Virus record (IMG/VR): IMGVR_UViG_3300022707_001739
Location: 1-23,875 of that record
Strand: one strand, 5' to 3'
DNA: 23,875 nucleotides
Origin: a virus
Below, in pieces: positions 15,761 to 23,564 of this stretch. Made by a program: the position numbers and the translations under genes. How positions within the stretch are numbered: the stretch's first letter is position 1; every line of letters begins with the position of its first letter. Under the pieces are notes generated by a model, which did not search any database, had not been told where the DNA came from, and saw only the letters and a list, made by a program, of their open reading frames with translations.

Positions 15761-16885
15761 TTAAGAAGCAGCTACCGTATGTATCTTGTTGATCAAGAAT
15801 ACTGTCGATAGAACTGCCGAGTCTGCTGCCTGTGCATCTATTGCTACTGCTCCTGAAGTTACGTCTATTGCTGTGGCGTCTTTCTTCCAGTCCTGTTCTG
15901 TATTAAGGACTTCAAGGAAATCACCTGCTGCAACGTCAGTAGTACCTTCAACGAACGCTTCTGCAAGTCCGCCGACCTGAAACCATTGGAGTCCCGTACC
16001 AGTTACAACTGCTATACCGGAACGCCTTGCAGTGGTTTCAGTCGCAGGAGTAATTGCTGTTACCTCCTGAGCGGTTGTTTCGGTGTAGTCAAATACATGA
16101 ACTTTGCCAACAGTAGGAGCTGAACCGATGTGAGCTGCAAAGTATTGCTTGCCTGCAACCTGGAGTTCTGCGCCTGCCACTGTGGGAGCTATGTCAAGAG
16201 GCGAAGTGACCTTTGCTGATTCATTGATCATCATTACTGTATTTAGAGCTGCTGCGCCTGTATTGGCGTCAACGGCAACTGCCACTGATTGATCCGTCTT
16301 GACCGTTGAGTCAAACAATAAGTCGAGACCTACCAGTTTTAGGAAGTCGCCCACAGCTACATCAGTAGTTACGCCGTCAACAAAAGCTTCAGCGAGTCCG
16401 CCGGTTTGAAACCAGCCTATTGCTGCAGATGCATTTGTGGCCGCTGCCACGCCTGCGCCTACTTCTATTGCGGAATCAGCAGAAGTTGCTGCTGTTACTT
16501 CCCGACCTACTGTTTCTGTGTGAGTGAGCTGGGAAATCTTTCCGACCGTTGTAGAGGCCGCAAAAGCTGATATGTACTGCTTTGCTCCAACCTGCATTAT
16601 TATCCCGGTCGAAGCCGGTATGCTTGCAAGAGCAGGAGCGGTTTGTATAGCTTCCCATGCTGTTGCGGCATCTGTATTTACATATTCAATTCCGGTAGCA
16701 TCATCTACGTAGCTTGTTCCAATGGGAGCTGTTACGTCTGCATCAGGGCTGCCTGTTCCATTAACATAATGTATATTCTGATACAATTGAGCCCTGAGTG
16801 TGCCCAGAGCAGCTGAGGTCACAATTGTAGAGCCTACAACAGTATCTGACCAGCCACCTTGATTCGTTTGTGCTGTTACAGCCAT
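15761..16885 (-). CDS. Decoration-like head protein made of two copies of one domain
   Basis: This encodes 374 residues rich in Ala, Thr and Val, with almost no basic residues, typical of beta-rich capsid decoration proteins. After an N-terminal 85 residues, the sequence duplicates: about 95-224 and 240-368. The clearest match is GWFQTGGLAEAFVDG (157-171) against QWFQVGGLAEAFVEG (300-314). Other matched points are AKQYISAF/GKQYFAAH, TVGKISQLTHTETVGREVTA/TVGKVHVFDYTETTAQEVTA, AVGDFL/AAGDFL and NTVMMINE/STVFLINK. It directly follows the major capsid gene, with AAAGGAG before its ATG. A role on the outside of the shell is likely but inferred; a tail role is possible. The two domains might occupy pseudo-equivalent sites. 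Confidence 0.7.
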   Translation of the reverse strand: MAVTAQTNQGGWSDTVVGSTIVTSAALGTLRAQLYQNIHYVNGTGSPDADVTAPIGTSYVDDATGIEYVNTDAATAWEAIQTAPALASIPASTGIIMQVGAKQYISAFAASTTVGKISQLTHTETVGREVTAATSADSAIEVGAGVAAATNASAAIGWFQTGGLAEAFVDGVTTDVAVGDFLKLVGLDLLFDSTVKTDQSVAVAVDANTGAAALNTVMMINESAKVTSPLDIAPTVAGAELQVAGKQYFAAHIGSAPTVGKVHVFDYTETTAQEVTAITPATETTARRSGIAVVTGTGLQWFQVGGLAEAFVEGTTDVAAGDFLEVLNTEQDWKKDATAIDVTSGAVAIDAQAADSAVLSTVFLINKIHTVAAS

Positions 16886-16896
16886 GTTATTCTCCT

Positions 16897-18042
16897 TTAA
16901 ACTGTGCCGTCAGAATAGTTCTGAGGCGATCTTATGTTGGTTATCATGCCCATTGAATTACGGTCTGGGCTGACGATGTTGCCAACGGTTACATTACGAA
17001 GGGATACAGTCCATTGATTGCCGGGTTCTATTGGTCTCAGCATTCTCATTACTGCTCCTGCGTTGAAAGTATAATAAAGACCCGCTCCTTCGTTATCGTC
17101 AACGTCCAGCTGGACGCCGGCAACTGTTATTTCTTGATTGGCATTTGGAATGCCCAGAGTGAAGCCGTAGATTCTGCCGTCATTATCAGTGGTCTGGTTT
17201 GCCGTAATGCCTTCATCTACGATCATTGGGATGCCTTTATATTCAATGAACCTTGCTCCCATTTCTGCCAGGAGTTTACCCATGCGTGAACGTCCGAGCT
17301 CTGTACCGAGTTTCTGATGTTCAATAATCTGGGCGGTTAAATTGAATATGAAAGCCGTTGTGACCAGGATATCTGTTTTCCCCATATCGTTTTTGAAGTC
17401 ATTCTGTGCTATGAGTTTATCAAGCATATCGGGAATGTAGACGTCTTTGGTCGGATCAGCAAGGTCATTGGGATCTGCAGGATCGCCAGAACTTCCGAAG
17501 TCTGTCAGAGCATCGAGTACATTGGCTTTCCAGCGGTTTGTGGATGTCGGAGTGATCGCGCCGACTACAGTAGTCTTTGACATGAAGTTCTCAACATTAT
17601 TCCATTTGAATTCCGCAGAAGTTTGACCTGCTGCGGTTCGTGACCAGAGTTGGTCGTTGAAGCGGTCTTCTATCTGCTTCATGAATACCTTGAATTTTTC
17701 ATTCAGGGAATTGAGAACTGCATCAGGGTTGTTCTGGTTGAAGATTTGTTCTACACCTGTATTGGTGAAGATATCCATATAGAGTTTTGGATCGTAGGAA
17801 GTTTTGTTAATAGGATCGGTGAAGACCTGAGCTATTGTGCCGTCTTCTGCTATCCAGCCTCCTGGAGACGAAGCATTGTCTATACGGAATGTTTCGAGTT
17901 GCTTGGACGAAAAGTTAAGTTGTTTTCTATTCCAGATGATACGGTGAAAAGGCTTGTTTATGAAAAAACTGTCTATTACCTCCGGTATCTTCTTGGCGTT
18001 AAAAAACACATCAACAGTGGTGTCCGGTACGAGAACAGCCAT
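16897..18042 (-). CDS. Major capsid protein
   Basis: This encodes 381 residues following the scaffold gene. It has the general layout of a HK97-fold coat protein: a flexible N-terminal arm (1-60), a region with GGWIAEDGTIAQVFTDP (61-77) reminiscent of the strained E-loop segment, a long helix (FKVFMKQIEDRFNDQLWS), a domain with ILVTTAFIFNLTAQIIEHQKL, and a C-terminal beta-rich part (NAGAVMRMLRPIEPGNQWTVSLRN) ending near RSPQNYSDGTV. The phrase FIEYKGIPMIVDEGI is typical of coat proteins ('G.P...D'). No pro-peptide cleavage site is evident. It is probably the most abundant virion protein, though a dedicated promoter is not visible. I assign the role with good confidence from position and pattern, but cannot name the subfamily. 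Confidence 0.87.
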   Translation of the reverse strand: MAVLVPDTTVDVFFNAKKIPEVIDSFFINKPFHRIIWNRKQLNFSSKQLETFRIDNASSPGGWIAEDGTIAQVFTDPINKTSYDPKLYMDIFTNTGVEQIFNQNNPDAVLNSLNEKFKVFMKQIEDRFNDQLWSRTAAGQTSAEFKWNNVENFMSKTTVVGAITPTSTNRWKANVLDALTDFGSSGDPADPNDLADPTKDVYIPDMLDKLIAQNDFKNDMGKTDILVTTAFIFNLTAQIIEHQKLGTELGRSRMGKLLAEMGARFIEYKGIPMIVDEGITANQTTDNDGRIYGFTLGIPNANQEITVAGVQLDVDDNEGAGLYYTFNAGAVMRMLRPIEPGNQWTVSLRNVTVGNIVSPDRNSMGMITNIRSPQNYSDGTV

Positions 18043-18072
18043 ATTGGTTTCCTTGTTTTAGATAGATTGTCG

Positions 18073-19293
18073 TTATCGGATTCCGAGCATTGACATATCT
18101 ATTTTATTATCAGTTATAAAGTCCTTATCGCCCTGTACGCTCTTCTTGTATTTGGCTGAAGAAGATGCTGCGGGCGTTGAACCTTTGTTAGTTATAAGTT
18201 CCGGCGAATCAGCGTTAGTACCAGTGGTTTTAGTGATTTCAGATGCGGACTTGCCGGACTCAATGACTTCAATGTTGGTAGATGGTTTTCCGTTGGTAGT
18301 GGTAAGTTTTATATCTTCTCCTTTAAGCATGTTAAATGCCTGCTGAGGAGTTAAAACAGTTTTTTCGCCACTGTCTACGAATACCTTTACCATGTAGTCA
18401 TCGAGTTGCTGCTTGCTTCCGAGAGTAAGGTTATTAGCTGCAGTGAAATCACTTAAAGATTTATCCAGTTCACTGTCTGCTTTGTTCTGAACATTTTCAG
18501 CTCTCTCTTTATCCAGTTCGTCTTTTAGAGGATGCCTGAAAGTCTGGGAGTTAAACTGTGCCATGTCCTCGAATGCCTTTACTCCTTTGTCGCCGAATTT
18601 CTCACTGAGAAGTTGCTTCATTTCAGTGAGGGCTTCAGTGTTGGAAGTAAGCATGGTTATAAAAGGTTGAGAGACCGAGTCCTTGTCAATGATAACCGAT
18701 GCCTCATTGAGACGTGTCTGATTATCATTGAGGAGCTTATTAGCCTCCTGTATCTTCGTGGTATATGCATCTTCACGAAGGATAGAGGAATGAGCTTCCA
18801 TGATCTGGTCTTCAGTAAAATCCTTGCCCTTTATGCGGTAAGTCTTGGCAGTTTCAGTTTCCTGTTTCTCCGTTGTCTTACCGTCTTCTGTTTTGGTCTC
18901 AGTGTCTTCGGACTTCTGCATTGACTCAGTTCCCTGAGTTGCATCCGTGGTCTGCTGAGTGGTTTCTTTAGTTGATCCAGTGTCCTTGTCTTTGGTCTGA
19001 ACATTGTCTTCTTCCGAAGATGATTCAAGCTTGGAGTCTCCAGTTTGAGGTTTACCTGCTTCTTCCAGTCGCCTAACCTCGGAGGCTTTATGGGTAGTAG
19101 GTATAAAATTGTCGTCTGAACCAAACATGCTGTCAACTATCTGCTTTGACATAGATGGAGCCGGCTCTTGTTCTTTGACTGCCGGAGTGTCCGAGGTTTC
19201 TGCTGTTTTGTTGCCATGTAAAGCAGCAGCTACATCTGTCATTTTTGCTGTCTTAGTTTCCTGTTTGGGTTCTTGTATTGCTTTTTCTGCCAT
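18073..19293 (-). CDS. Probable capsid scaffolding protein
   Basis: This encodes 406 residues between portal and major capsid genes, the normal scaffold position. It is highly charged and has almost no tryptophan or cysteine. Residues 1-150 are low-complexity (Lys, Glu, Thr, Gln; for example SSSEEDNVQTKDKDTGSTKE). A short ordered block follows (TYRIKGKDFTEDQIMEAH at 151-168), then a helical, coiled-coil-prone region (about 175-300). The C-terminal end is basic (KYKKSVQGDKDF), and scaffolds often bind the coat through a basic C-terminal helix. Scaffolds fill the prohead, shape its size and leave before or during packaging. AAGGAA lies six bases upstream of the ATG. No protease domain is visible. 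Identification depends on position and composition, because scaffolds share little sequence. Confidence 0.7.
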   Translation of the reverse strand: MAEKAIQEPKQETKTAKMTDVAAALHGNKTAETSDTPAVKEQEPAPSMSKQIVDSMFGSDDNFIPTTHKASEVRRLEEAGKPQTGDSKLESSSEEDNVQTKDKDTGSTKETTQQTTDATQGTESMQKSEDTETKTEDGKTTEKQETETAKTYRIKGKDFTEDQIMEAHSSILREDAYTTKIQEANKLLNDNQTRLNEASVIIDKDSVSQPFITMLTSNTEALTEMKQLLSEKFGDKGVKAFEDMAQFNSQTFRHPLKDELDKERAENVQNKADSELDKSLSDFTAANNLTLGSKQQLDDYMVKVFVDSGEKTVLTPQQAFNMLKGEDIKLTTTNGKPSTNIEVIESGKSASEITKTTGTNADSPELITNKGSTPAASSSAKYKKSVQGDKDFITDNKIDMSMLGIR

Positions 19294-19303
19294 GATAATT
19301 TCC

Positions 19304-21334
19304 TTATTGATTCGTGTTGAATTGAGTTAAGAAGTCTGTTACCTGTCCTGTTTCTGTTGTTCCGTTCCCATTGGCTGGAGCAGGAGGCTGGGTTTGCCCT
19401 TGCTGCTGTATCTCTGCATCTTCCTGTGGGGATTCTAAGAAGACTTCTAAGAGAACTCGCTGATAGCCTGTATTTAAGGTGAGCCATTCAGGAGAATCGA
19501 GGTATTGTCTGAAGGTCTCGATCATAACGCTGAGGTTCATTGCAGTAGCTGTATTTGCGAACTCCATAGGCTGCGTACCGTCTTCGAAGAGTTTGTTAGC
19601 TTCCGATATGAGTTTGCGGAACTGAGGCATTTGTTTCCGTGCTTCTTCTTCACGCTCTATTGCTGCCTGTCCGGCCTGCCGTGATTTCCATGCTGCTATG
19701 AGACGGGATTTGTCTGTGAGGACGCCTGTTTGACGGATGCGTTCCGCTTGATCTATAGTGCCGTCTGCTACAAAATTACTGAGCATGTTCTCCCATTCTA
19801 CCGAGCCCTTGGGAATGGATACGCCTTCATTGATCTCTATGTCGAACTGGGTATTCTTGAGCATATCTTCAAAGTTTATCTTAGTGAATACAAAACCGCC
19901 TGCCTGAGATACTTGTACACCATCAGGAACTTCATCAAGTTCTTCGAGTATCTGGTTAATGCCCTCGTCTCTTATGGTCGTTTCCTTCACAAAGTTTTTT
20001 ATCGTCCAGAGTTCAAATTCAGTGAAATCCCTCATGGGTCTGCGAAATTCCCTGCGTGTTTGAGATTCTATAAGTGAAGTCGCCGATTGCTGAAGAGCAA
20101 TGATGGCTCGTCCTGATTCCACTCCGGGAGGTTTGTCCCCGCCTACAACCCGCTTTGCTCCTGTCATTTCTTCAGCTACAAAGAATAAAAGCTCTATAAA
20201 TGCAAATGTGGATGAGGGGATACCGGCCCCTTCCATAATCTTCATGAGACCTGGTGCTATCTTGTGATTCTCATTAGGAATGCCAAGAGGTTCTGTTTCC
20301 ATTTCGTTCCATGCTGCCGGATCAATTAAACGTGACGGATTACCCATTGTACGTATGTTATCTGCAGTAGCACTGAGAGATTCATTGAGAGTTACTGAAA
20401 CTGTTTTAAGTATTTCAGGTTCCCCACGTCCGAATAGTCCGTGTTGTGAACCGTGGTTCTTGATCATCTTGAACGGCATAAAGTTGTTGAAGTCGTCATC
20501 TGCCTTTGGTTTGAAATCGCCGAGTATGGCACGGTCTTCAAGTATAGCCGTAGCAGTGAAAGTGATTATTCGGTCTGTGGGGTATGTTGATTTGTCTTTA
20601 TCTTCGAAAAGTATCTGTTTTACAAGTGCATGAGTTCCAGATAGTTTCGACTTTCCCTTGCCTGATGAATTCGCTCCATGAGAACCGGAGCCTGTGTGGC
20701 CGCCGTGACGTGACTGGAAACTGAGAAACCGTTCGAGACTGCTTTCAGCCTGTACCTTGCTTCTGTTCTTCCACTTTTTGTTAGCCCTTATGTCCGATAT
20801 ACTCATGACACGGCCAAATATCTGGTATGTTGAATCTTCTCTTGTATCGAGGTCAAGAGCATCCGGAGAAGGAAACCAGCCAAAAGGATTTACCGCTTTG
20901 TAACGCCTGCCTTTAAGTTTGTTGTCCTGTATCAGCGGCATGTGTGACCAGATGCCGTTACCATACATCTTATAGTCGAGTGCGACCTGTTCCAGAGTTG
21001 AACGCAATTCACCTGAAACTTGCATACTCTTCATCGTTTTATCTACTAAAGATACCGCAAGCACATCGTCTATGTCTCGTGGAAGAGCAGAAATCGTGGG
21101 AATATTGTTCATTACTATCGGAAGTTCTCTTGATATAATGCCGAGGACTACATTAAGTTGAAGTTGTGTACCGAATTTGTTATTGTTGAGGATGAATCCG
21201 AGATGTGAACCATTGTAAAGAGCTTCTCCCTGCCGCCATTCGGAACGCATTGGTTCCATGAACTGAAAGGATTCTTTGAACCTGCCTTCTATGAACGGCA
21301 AAAGCTCATCTTCTGTTGCCGGAACTCTTAACAT
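19304..21334 (-). CDS. Portal protein
   Basis: This encodes 676 residues, within the range of podovirus portals. The N-terminal 130 residues have the family look (RSEWRQGEALYNG, then ISRELPIVMNNIPTISALPRD, then LEQVALDYKMYGNGIW). A glycine/serine-rich loop lies at 210-232. The segment at 398-450 (GGDKPPGVESGRAI, then ATSLIESQTRREFRRPMRDFTEF) is the long helical region typical of portal stems. A glutamine- and proline-rich tail follows residue 645. Twelve copies would form the ring at one vertex through which DNA enters and leaves, docking the terminase and later the adaptor. It is the first gene after the promoter. The start is ATG at 21334, inside a palindrome and without an evident Shine-Dalgarno site. 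The scaffold gene follows after ten bases. Confidence 0.92.
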   Translation of the reverse strand: MLRVPATEDELLPFIEGRFKESFQFMEPMRSEWRQGEALYNGSHLGFILNNNKFGTQLQLNVVLGIISRELPIVMNNIPTISALPRDIDDVLAVSLVDKTMKSMQVSGELRSTLEQVALDYKMYGNGIWSHMPLIQDNKLKGRRYKAVNPFGWFPSPDALDLDTREDSTYQIFGRVMSISDIRANKKWKNRSKVQAESSLERFLSFQSRHGGHTGSGSHGANSSGKGKSKLSGTHALVKQILFEDKDKSTYPTDRIITFTATAILEDRAILGDFKPKADDDFNNFMPFKMIKNHGSQHGLFGRGEPEILKTVSVTLNESLSATADNIRTMGNPSRLIDPAAWNEMETEPLGIPNENHKIAPGLMKIMEGAGIPSSTFAFIELLFFVAEEMTGAKRVVGGDKPPGVESGRAIIALQQSATSLIESQTRREFRRPMRDFTEFELWTIKNFVKETTIRDEGINQILEELDEVPDGVQVSQAGGFVFTKINFEDMLKNTQFDIEINEGVSIPKGSVEWENMLSNFVADGTIDQAERIRQTGVLTDKSRLIAAWKSRQAGQAAIEREEEARKQMPQFRKLISEANKLFEDGTQPMEFANTATAMNLSVMIETFRQYLDSPEWLTLNTGYQRVLLEVFLESPQEDAEIQQQGQTQPPAPANGNGTTETGQVTDFLTQFNTNQ

Positions 21335-21344
21335 AGCTATGTTA
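21329..21344. promoter_or_regulatory. 16-base perfect palindrome over the portal start codon
   Basis: TAACATAGCTATGTTA reads the same on both strands and contains the portal ATG (21332-21334). In RNA it can fold into a six-pair stem with an AGCU loop, hiding the start codon. No AGGAG-type ribosome binding site precedes this start, unlike almost all other genes in the window. Together this suggests controlled or atypical translation initiation of the portal gene (inference). Confidence 0.55.
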
Positions 21345-21345
21345 C

Positions 21346-21364
21346 CCGGTTATGTGGTTACCGG
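21346..21364. promoter_or_regulatory. Inverted repeat at the likely transcription start
   Basis: CCGGT at 21346-21350 and ACCGG at 21360-21364 form a five-base-pair dyad with a nine-base centre. It lies just after the -10 box, at the expected transcription start and in the first bases of the leader. It could be an operator or a 5' leader hairpin. It is short, so chance cannot be excluded. Confidence 0.4.
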
Positions 21365-21368
21365 ATAT

Positions 21369-21397
21369 AAAATACGGAAGGAAATTCATGTTGTCAA
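21369..21397 (-). promoter_or_regulatory. Sigma70-like promoter for the portal and downstream late genes
   Basis: On the minus strand a perfect -35 box TTGACA (21392-21397) is followed after exactly 17 bases by TATTTT (21369-21374), which matches four of six bases of the -10 consensus. Initiation would fall near 21361-21363, giving a leader of about 28 bases before the portal ATG at 21334. It is correctly oriented and lies in a real intergenic gap. The weak -10 box and the repeats just upstream are consistent with activator dependence (inference). Confidence 0.65.
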
Positions 21398-21403
21398 GAG
21401 AAA

Positions 21404-21467
21404 AGTATATTAAATTGATACAGTGTAGCTAAATGAGACAATAGGAAGTGTAGTTAAATGATACAAT
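21404..21467. repeat. Direct repeats upstream of the portal promoter
   Basis: Two copies of GTGTAGYTAAATGAKACAAT (plus strand) lie at 21423-21442 and 21448-21467; including the A before each, 19 of 21 positions match, with a 25-base period. A third degenerate copy at 21404-21424 (AGTATATTAAATTGATACAG) aligns with single-base gaps. Read on the minus strand, one unit is bounded by TGTA and TACA, a partial dyad like a protein binding site. All copies lie just upstream of the -35 box, where an activator would bind. They could also be packaging-protein sites, since the terminase genes are adjacent. Confidence 0.65.
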
Positions 21468-21483
21468 CAGGCCATGCGCAACA

Positions 21484-22992
21484 TTAGTTCATGTTCAACC
21501 AGGATGGTATTTTACCTTTGGCCGGCTTGAATAATGAATCGAAAAACGGCTTAACGGAGATTGCCGGGTATTCGGATTCTTTCTTTGGACTGGGGGCATA
21601 TCCCATAATATGCATACAGAGATAGCGGAGGGAATCAAGATCGTCCCAGTGGTAGAAGGTTTCTTGACCGGATTTTACTACAGGCTGCTCTATGTCGTCT
21701 GTTTTGGTTTTATGATAAGTGGCATAGGGGATATGTTCAATAAGGTTGTAGCAGCTATCCGATATGAAGAGCTTACGGGTCGAGAGAAGGTGTTTAATGT
21801 TATGCCATCCGTTCGGGCGGTCATTGTTGGCTTTGACGAGGTAGACCCCTTCATCCGCAAAGTAGTCGCAGTCGCCGCGGCGTGTTCTCTTTTCGAGACG
21901 CTTTCCTACGCCATCACCCTGTGACGGAAACATGGAAGGATCTGCTACTGTTTTTACATACGTTTCATCCCGTGACATGATGCGGATTTTTGTTGCGGCT
22001 TCTCCTGAACTGAGGTTTGATTCAAGGAATTCCCGGTATATGGTTATGTTGCCGTCCCTGTCTACTCCGCCCCAGAGACAGGAAGTTGGGTTTCTGTGGG
22101 CGTAATCTATACCGCGGTAGAGTTTCCATGTTTTCGGGATTTCGTTCTTTCGTTTGACTACGTGGATATCCGGGTTCCACATGGAAAAGAATTGTCCCAT
22201 GAAGACTTCCCAGTCGCCGTAAAGCCATGCTTTCTTGAGATTGGGATCACTGATGCCTTTGAGATAGTTAACATACTGTTTATCGTTTTCATAAATGTAT
22301 TCGTTTTTATGCAACGGCATAGGAACAAAGATGCGGGAAGAACCTGTTTCTGGATCTATGTAAGTTTTGTAGCGGACCCTTATTTCTCCTGTTTCCGGGT
22401 CTTCGTATTCCTCTCTGCATTTGTCTACGAAGCGGTTCTTGACCCATACATGTCCTGCTCCTCCCGGGTTTGTGGTACATATCATCTGTGCATTGATTTC
22501 TTTGATTGGACAGCGGCATGATCCGAGAAGTTGTTCGTAGGTGTGTTCCGAATGGATTTGAGTGAGTTCTTCTATGTTAATTATCCAGTATTCCTGGCCA
22601 ACGTACTTGGTATATGCGTCAGGATCGTTAAGGTGTCCTGTGTAGATTCTGCCTCCTGCGGGGAAATGGACTTGTGGAGGGCGATCTACTACTTTGCCTC
22701 CTATAGGTGCGAAGAATTCTTTGGCACGTTTAGCCCACGATTTAAGGTCATCTGCCTTTTTACGTATAACAAGTGCTGTGTATTTCGGATGTTCGTGATA
22801 TCGGGCAAGGGCTGCCAGGACGCCTTCTGTTTTACCGCCTCCGCGGTTTCCTCCGCCCAGAACTTCACGCTCGGGACGCTCGAGAAGATTTACCTGGTTG
22901 AAATTTGGCTTCCAAATACTGATTGGAGAAGTGGAGGTTTGCTTCAGGTTCTTTTCCAGTTCCGCAATTGAAGAATAAGAAGTATCAATCAT
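21484..22992 (-). CDS. terL: Terminase large subunit (packaging ATPase and nuclease)
   Basis: This encodes 502 residues, a normal family length. The ATPase domain has a Walker A loop at 46-55 (GGGNRGGGKT), a Walker B at 137-142 (IINIEE) and a coupling motif at 170-176 (MICTTNP). The nuclease domain shows the usual acidic clusters: D296 in GIDYA, D351 in VADPS, and D450/D451 in HWDDLDSLRY. The phrase DPNLKKAWLYGDWE (249-262) lies between the two domains, where it is commonly found in large terminases. It acts at the portal vertex, pumping DNA into the prohead and cutting it at the end of the headful or at cos. It is coupled to the small subunit gene upstream. It ends in TAA and is followed by the 149-base control region rather than by an immediately adjacent gene. 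Confidence 0.95.
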   Translation of the reverse strand: MIDTSYSSIAELEKNLKQTSTSPISIWKPNFNQVNLLERPEREVLGGGNRGGGKTEGVLAALARYHEHPKYTALVIRKKADDLKSWAKRAKEFFAPIGGKVVDRPPQVHFPAGGRIYTGHLNDPDAYTKYVGQEYWIINIEELTQIHSEHTYEQLLGSCRCPIKEINAQMICTTNPGGAGHVWVKNRFVDKCREEYEDPETGEIRVRYKTYIDPETGSSRIFVPMPLHKNEYIYENDKQYVNYLKGISDPNLKKAWLYGDWEVFMGQFFSMWNPDIHVVKRKNEIPKTWKLYRGIDYAHRNPTSCLWGGVDRDGNITIYREFLESNLSSGEAATKIRIMSRDETYVKTVADPSMFPSQGDGVGKRLEKRTRRGDCDYFADEGVYLVKANNDRPNGWHNIKHLLSTRKLFISDSCYNLIEHIPYATYHKTKTDDIEQPVVKSGQETFYHWDDLDSLRYLCMHIMGYAPSPKKESEYPAISVKPFFDSLFKPAKGKIPSWLNMN

Positions 22993-23564
22993 TCCGGTAT
23001 TGTTTCCTGTTTTGCTTCCTGCTCAATGGGTTCTTCTTGCAGGTCTTCCTGTTTCTGTTCTTCCTCGGGCGCATCCGGCAGAAGGTCTTTAGGGATATCT
23101 TCAAAACTTACCTGTCTGACTTCCGAACCTACCTCTGACTGCATGGGAAGAACAATTACCGTGCTTTTCTGTACACCAAATCCAAAAGGCAGTTTCGGTT
23201 TCATCTTAGGAACAAAATCCCCCAGTCTGGAAAGATGCTTGTAAGCAGCCTGCCATTTATTAGGGTCGTCTTTGTATTTATTGTACTGATACCAGTGTTC
23301 CTTGATTATTTTTCCGGCTGTATTATCGGTTTCTACCATGAGCTCTTCTTTAGCTATATCTAATATTGCAAGAAACTTCTTGTTTTGCATGAGGTTTTTA
23401 ACTTTGTATACAATAGTCTTCTTATCAGCCTTACCGGGGAAGGCCTCCTCGTATGCCGCTTCGGGATCAAAGCCGTTACTTACAAACTTTACAGCAAAAA
23501 TCTTCATTTGGAATTTATTCATGGTCTTTGACGGTATGCCGGGAGTCTTATAAAGTCTGTTCAT
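22989..23564 (-). CDS. Probable terminase small subunit (DNA recognition for packaging)
   Basis: This encodes 191 residues and directly precedes the large terminase with a four-base ATGA overlap (22989-22992). Residues 15-75 look like the N-terminal helix-turn-helix region of small terminases: a helix with FAVKFVSNG, then DPEAAYEEAFPG, then KKTIVYKVKNLMQNKKF, matching the usual 'search for new residues, many copies, stacked helices' layout. The middle (85-120) is basic and aromatic. The C-terminal 40 residues are strongly acidic and glutamine-rich (EEEQKQED, EEPIEQEAKQE), a common tail that could contact the large subunit or portal. In the family, a ring of this subunit binds the pac or cos site and activates the ATPase. 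The assignment rests on position plus the N-terminal pattern. An alternative start at M15 is possible. Confidence 0.72.
   Translation of the reverse strand: MNRLYKTPGIPSKTMNKFQMKIFAVKFVSNGFDPEAAYEEAFPGKADKKTIVYKVKNLMQNKKFLAILDIAKEELMVETDNTAGKIIKEHWYQYNKYKDDPNKWQAAYKHLSRLGDFVPKMKPKLPFGFGVQKSTVIVLPMQSEVGSEVRQVSFEDIPKDLLPDAPEEEQKQEDLQEEPIEQEAKQETIPE

Larger units (their letters stand above)
21335..21483. promoter_or_regulatory. Control region between terminase and portal genes
   Basis: This is the longest non-coding gap between firmly called genes, in a cluster where most gaps are under 31 bases. On the minus strand it holds, in order of transcription, direct repeats, a sigma70-like promoter, an inverted repeat at the likely transcription start, and a palindrome over the portal start codon. 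Each is listed separately. I see no intrinsic terminator behind the terminase gene, so readthrough from upstream is likely, and the promoter would boost head and tail gene expression. The density of dyads and repeats suggests regulated initiation (inference). Confidence 0.7.

Noticed and set aside
21884-22992. Glu-Glu instead of Asp-Glu in the terminase Walker B motif
   Set aside because: Several large terminase families carry Glu in this place, so it is not a sign of inactivity; nuclease residues are intact.
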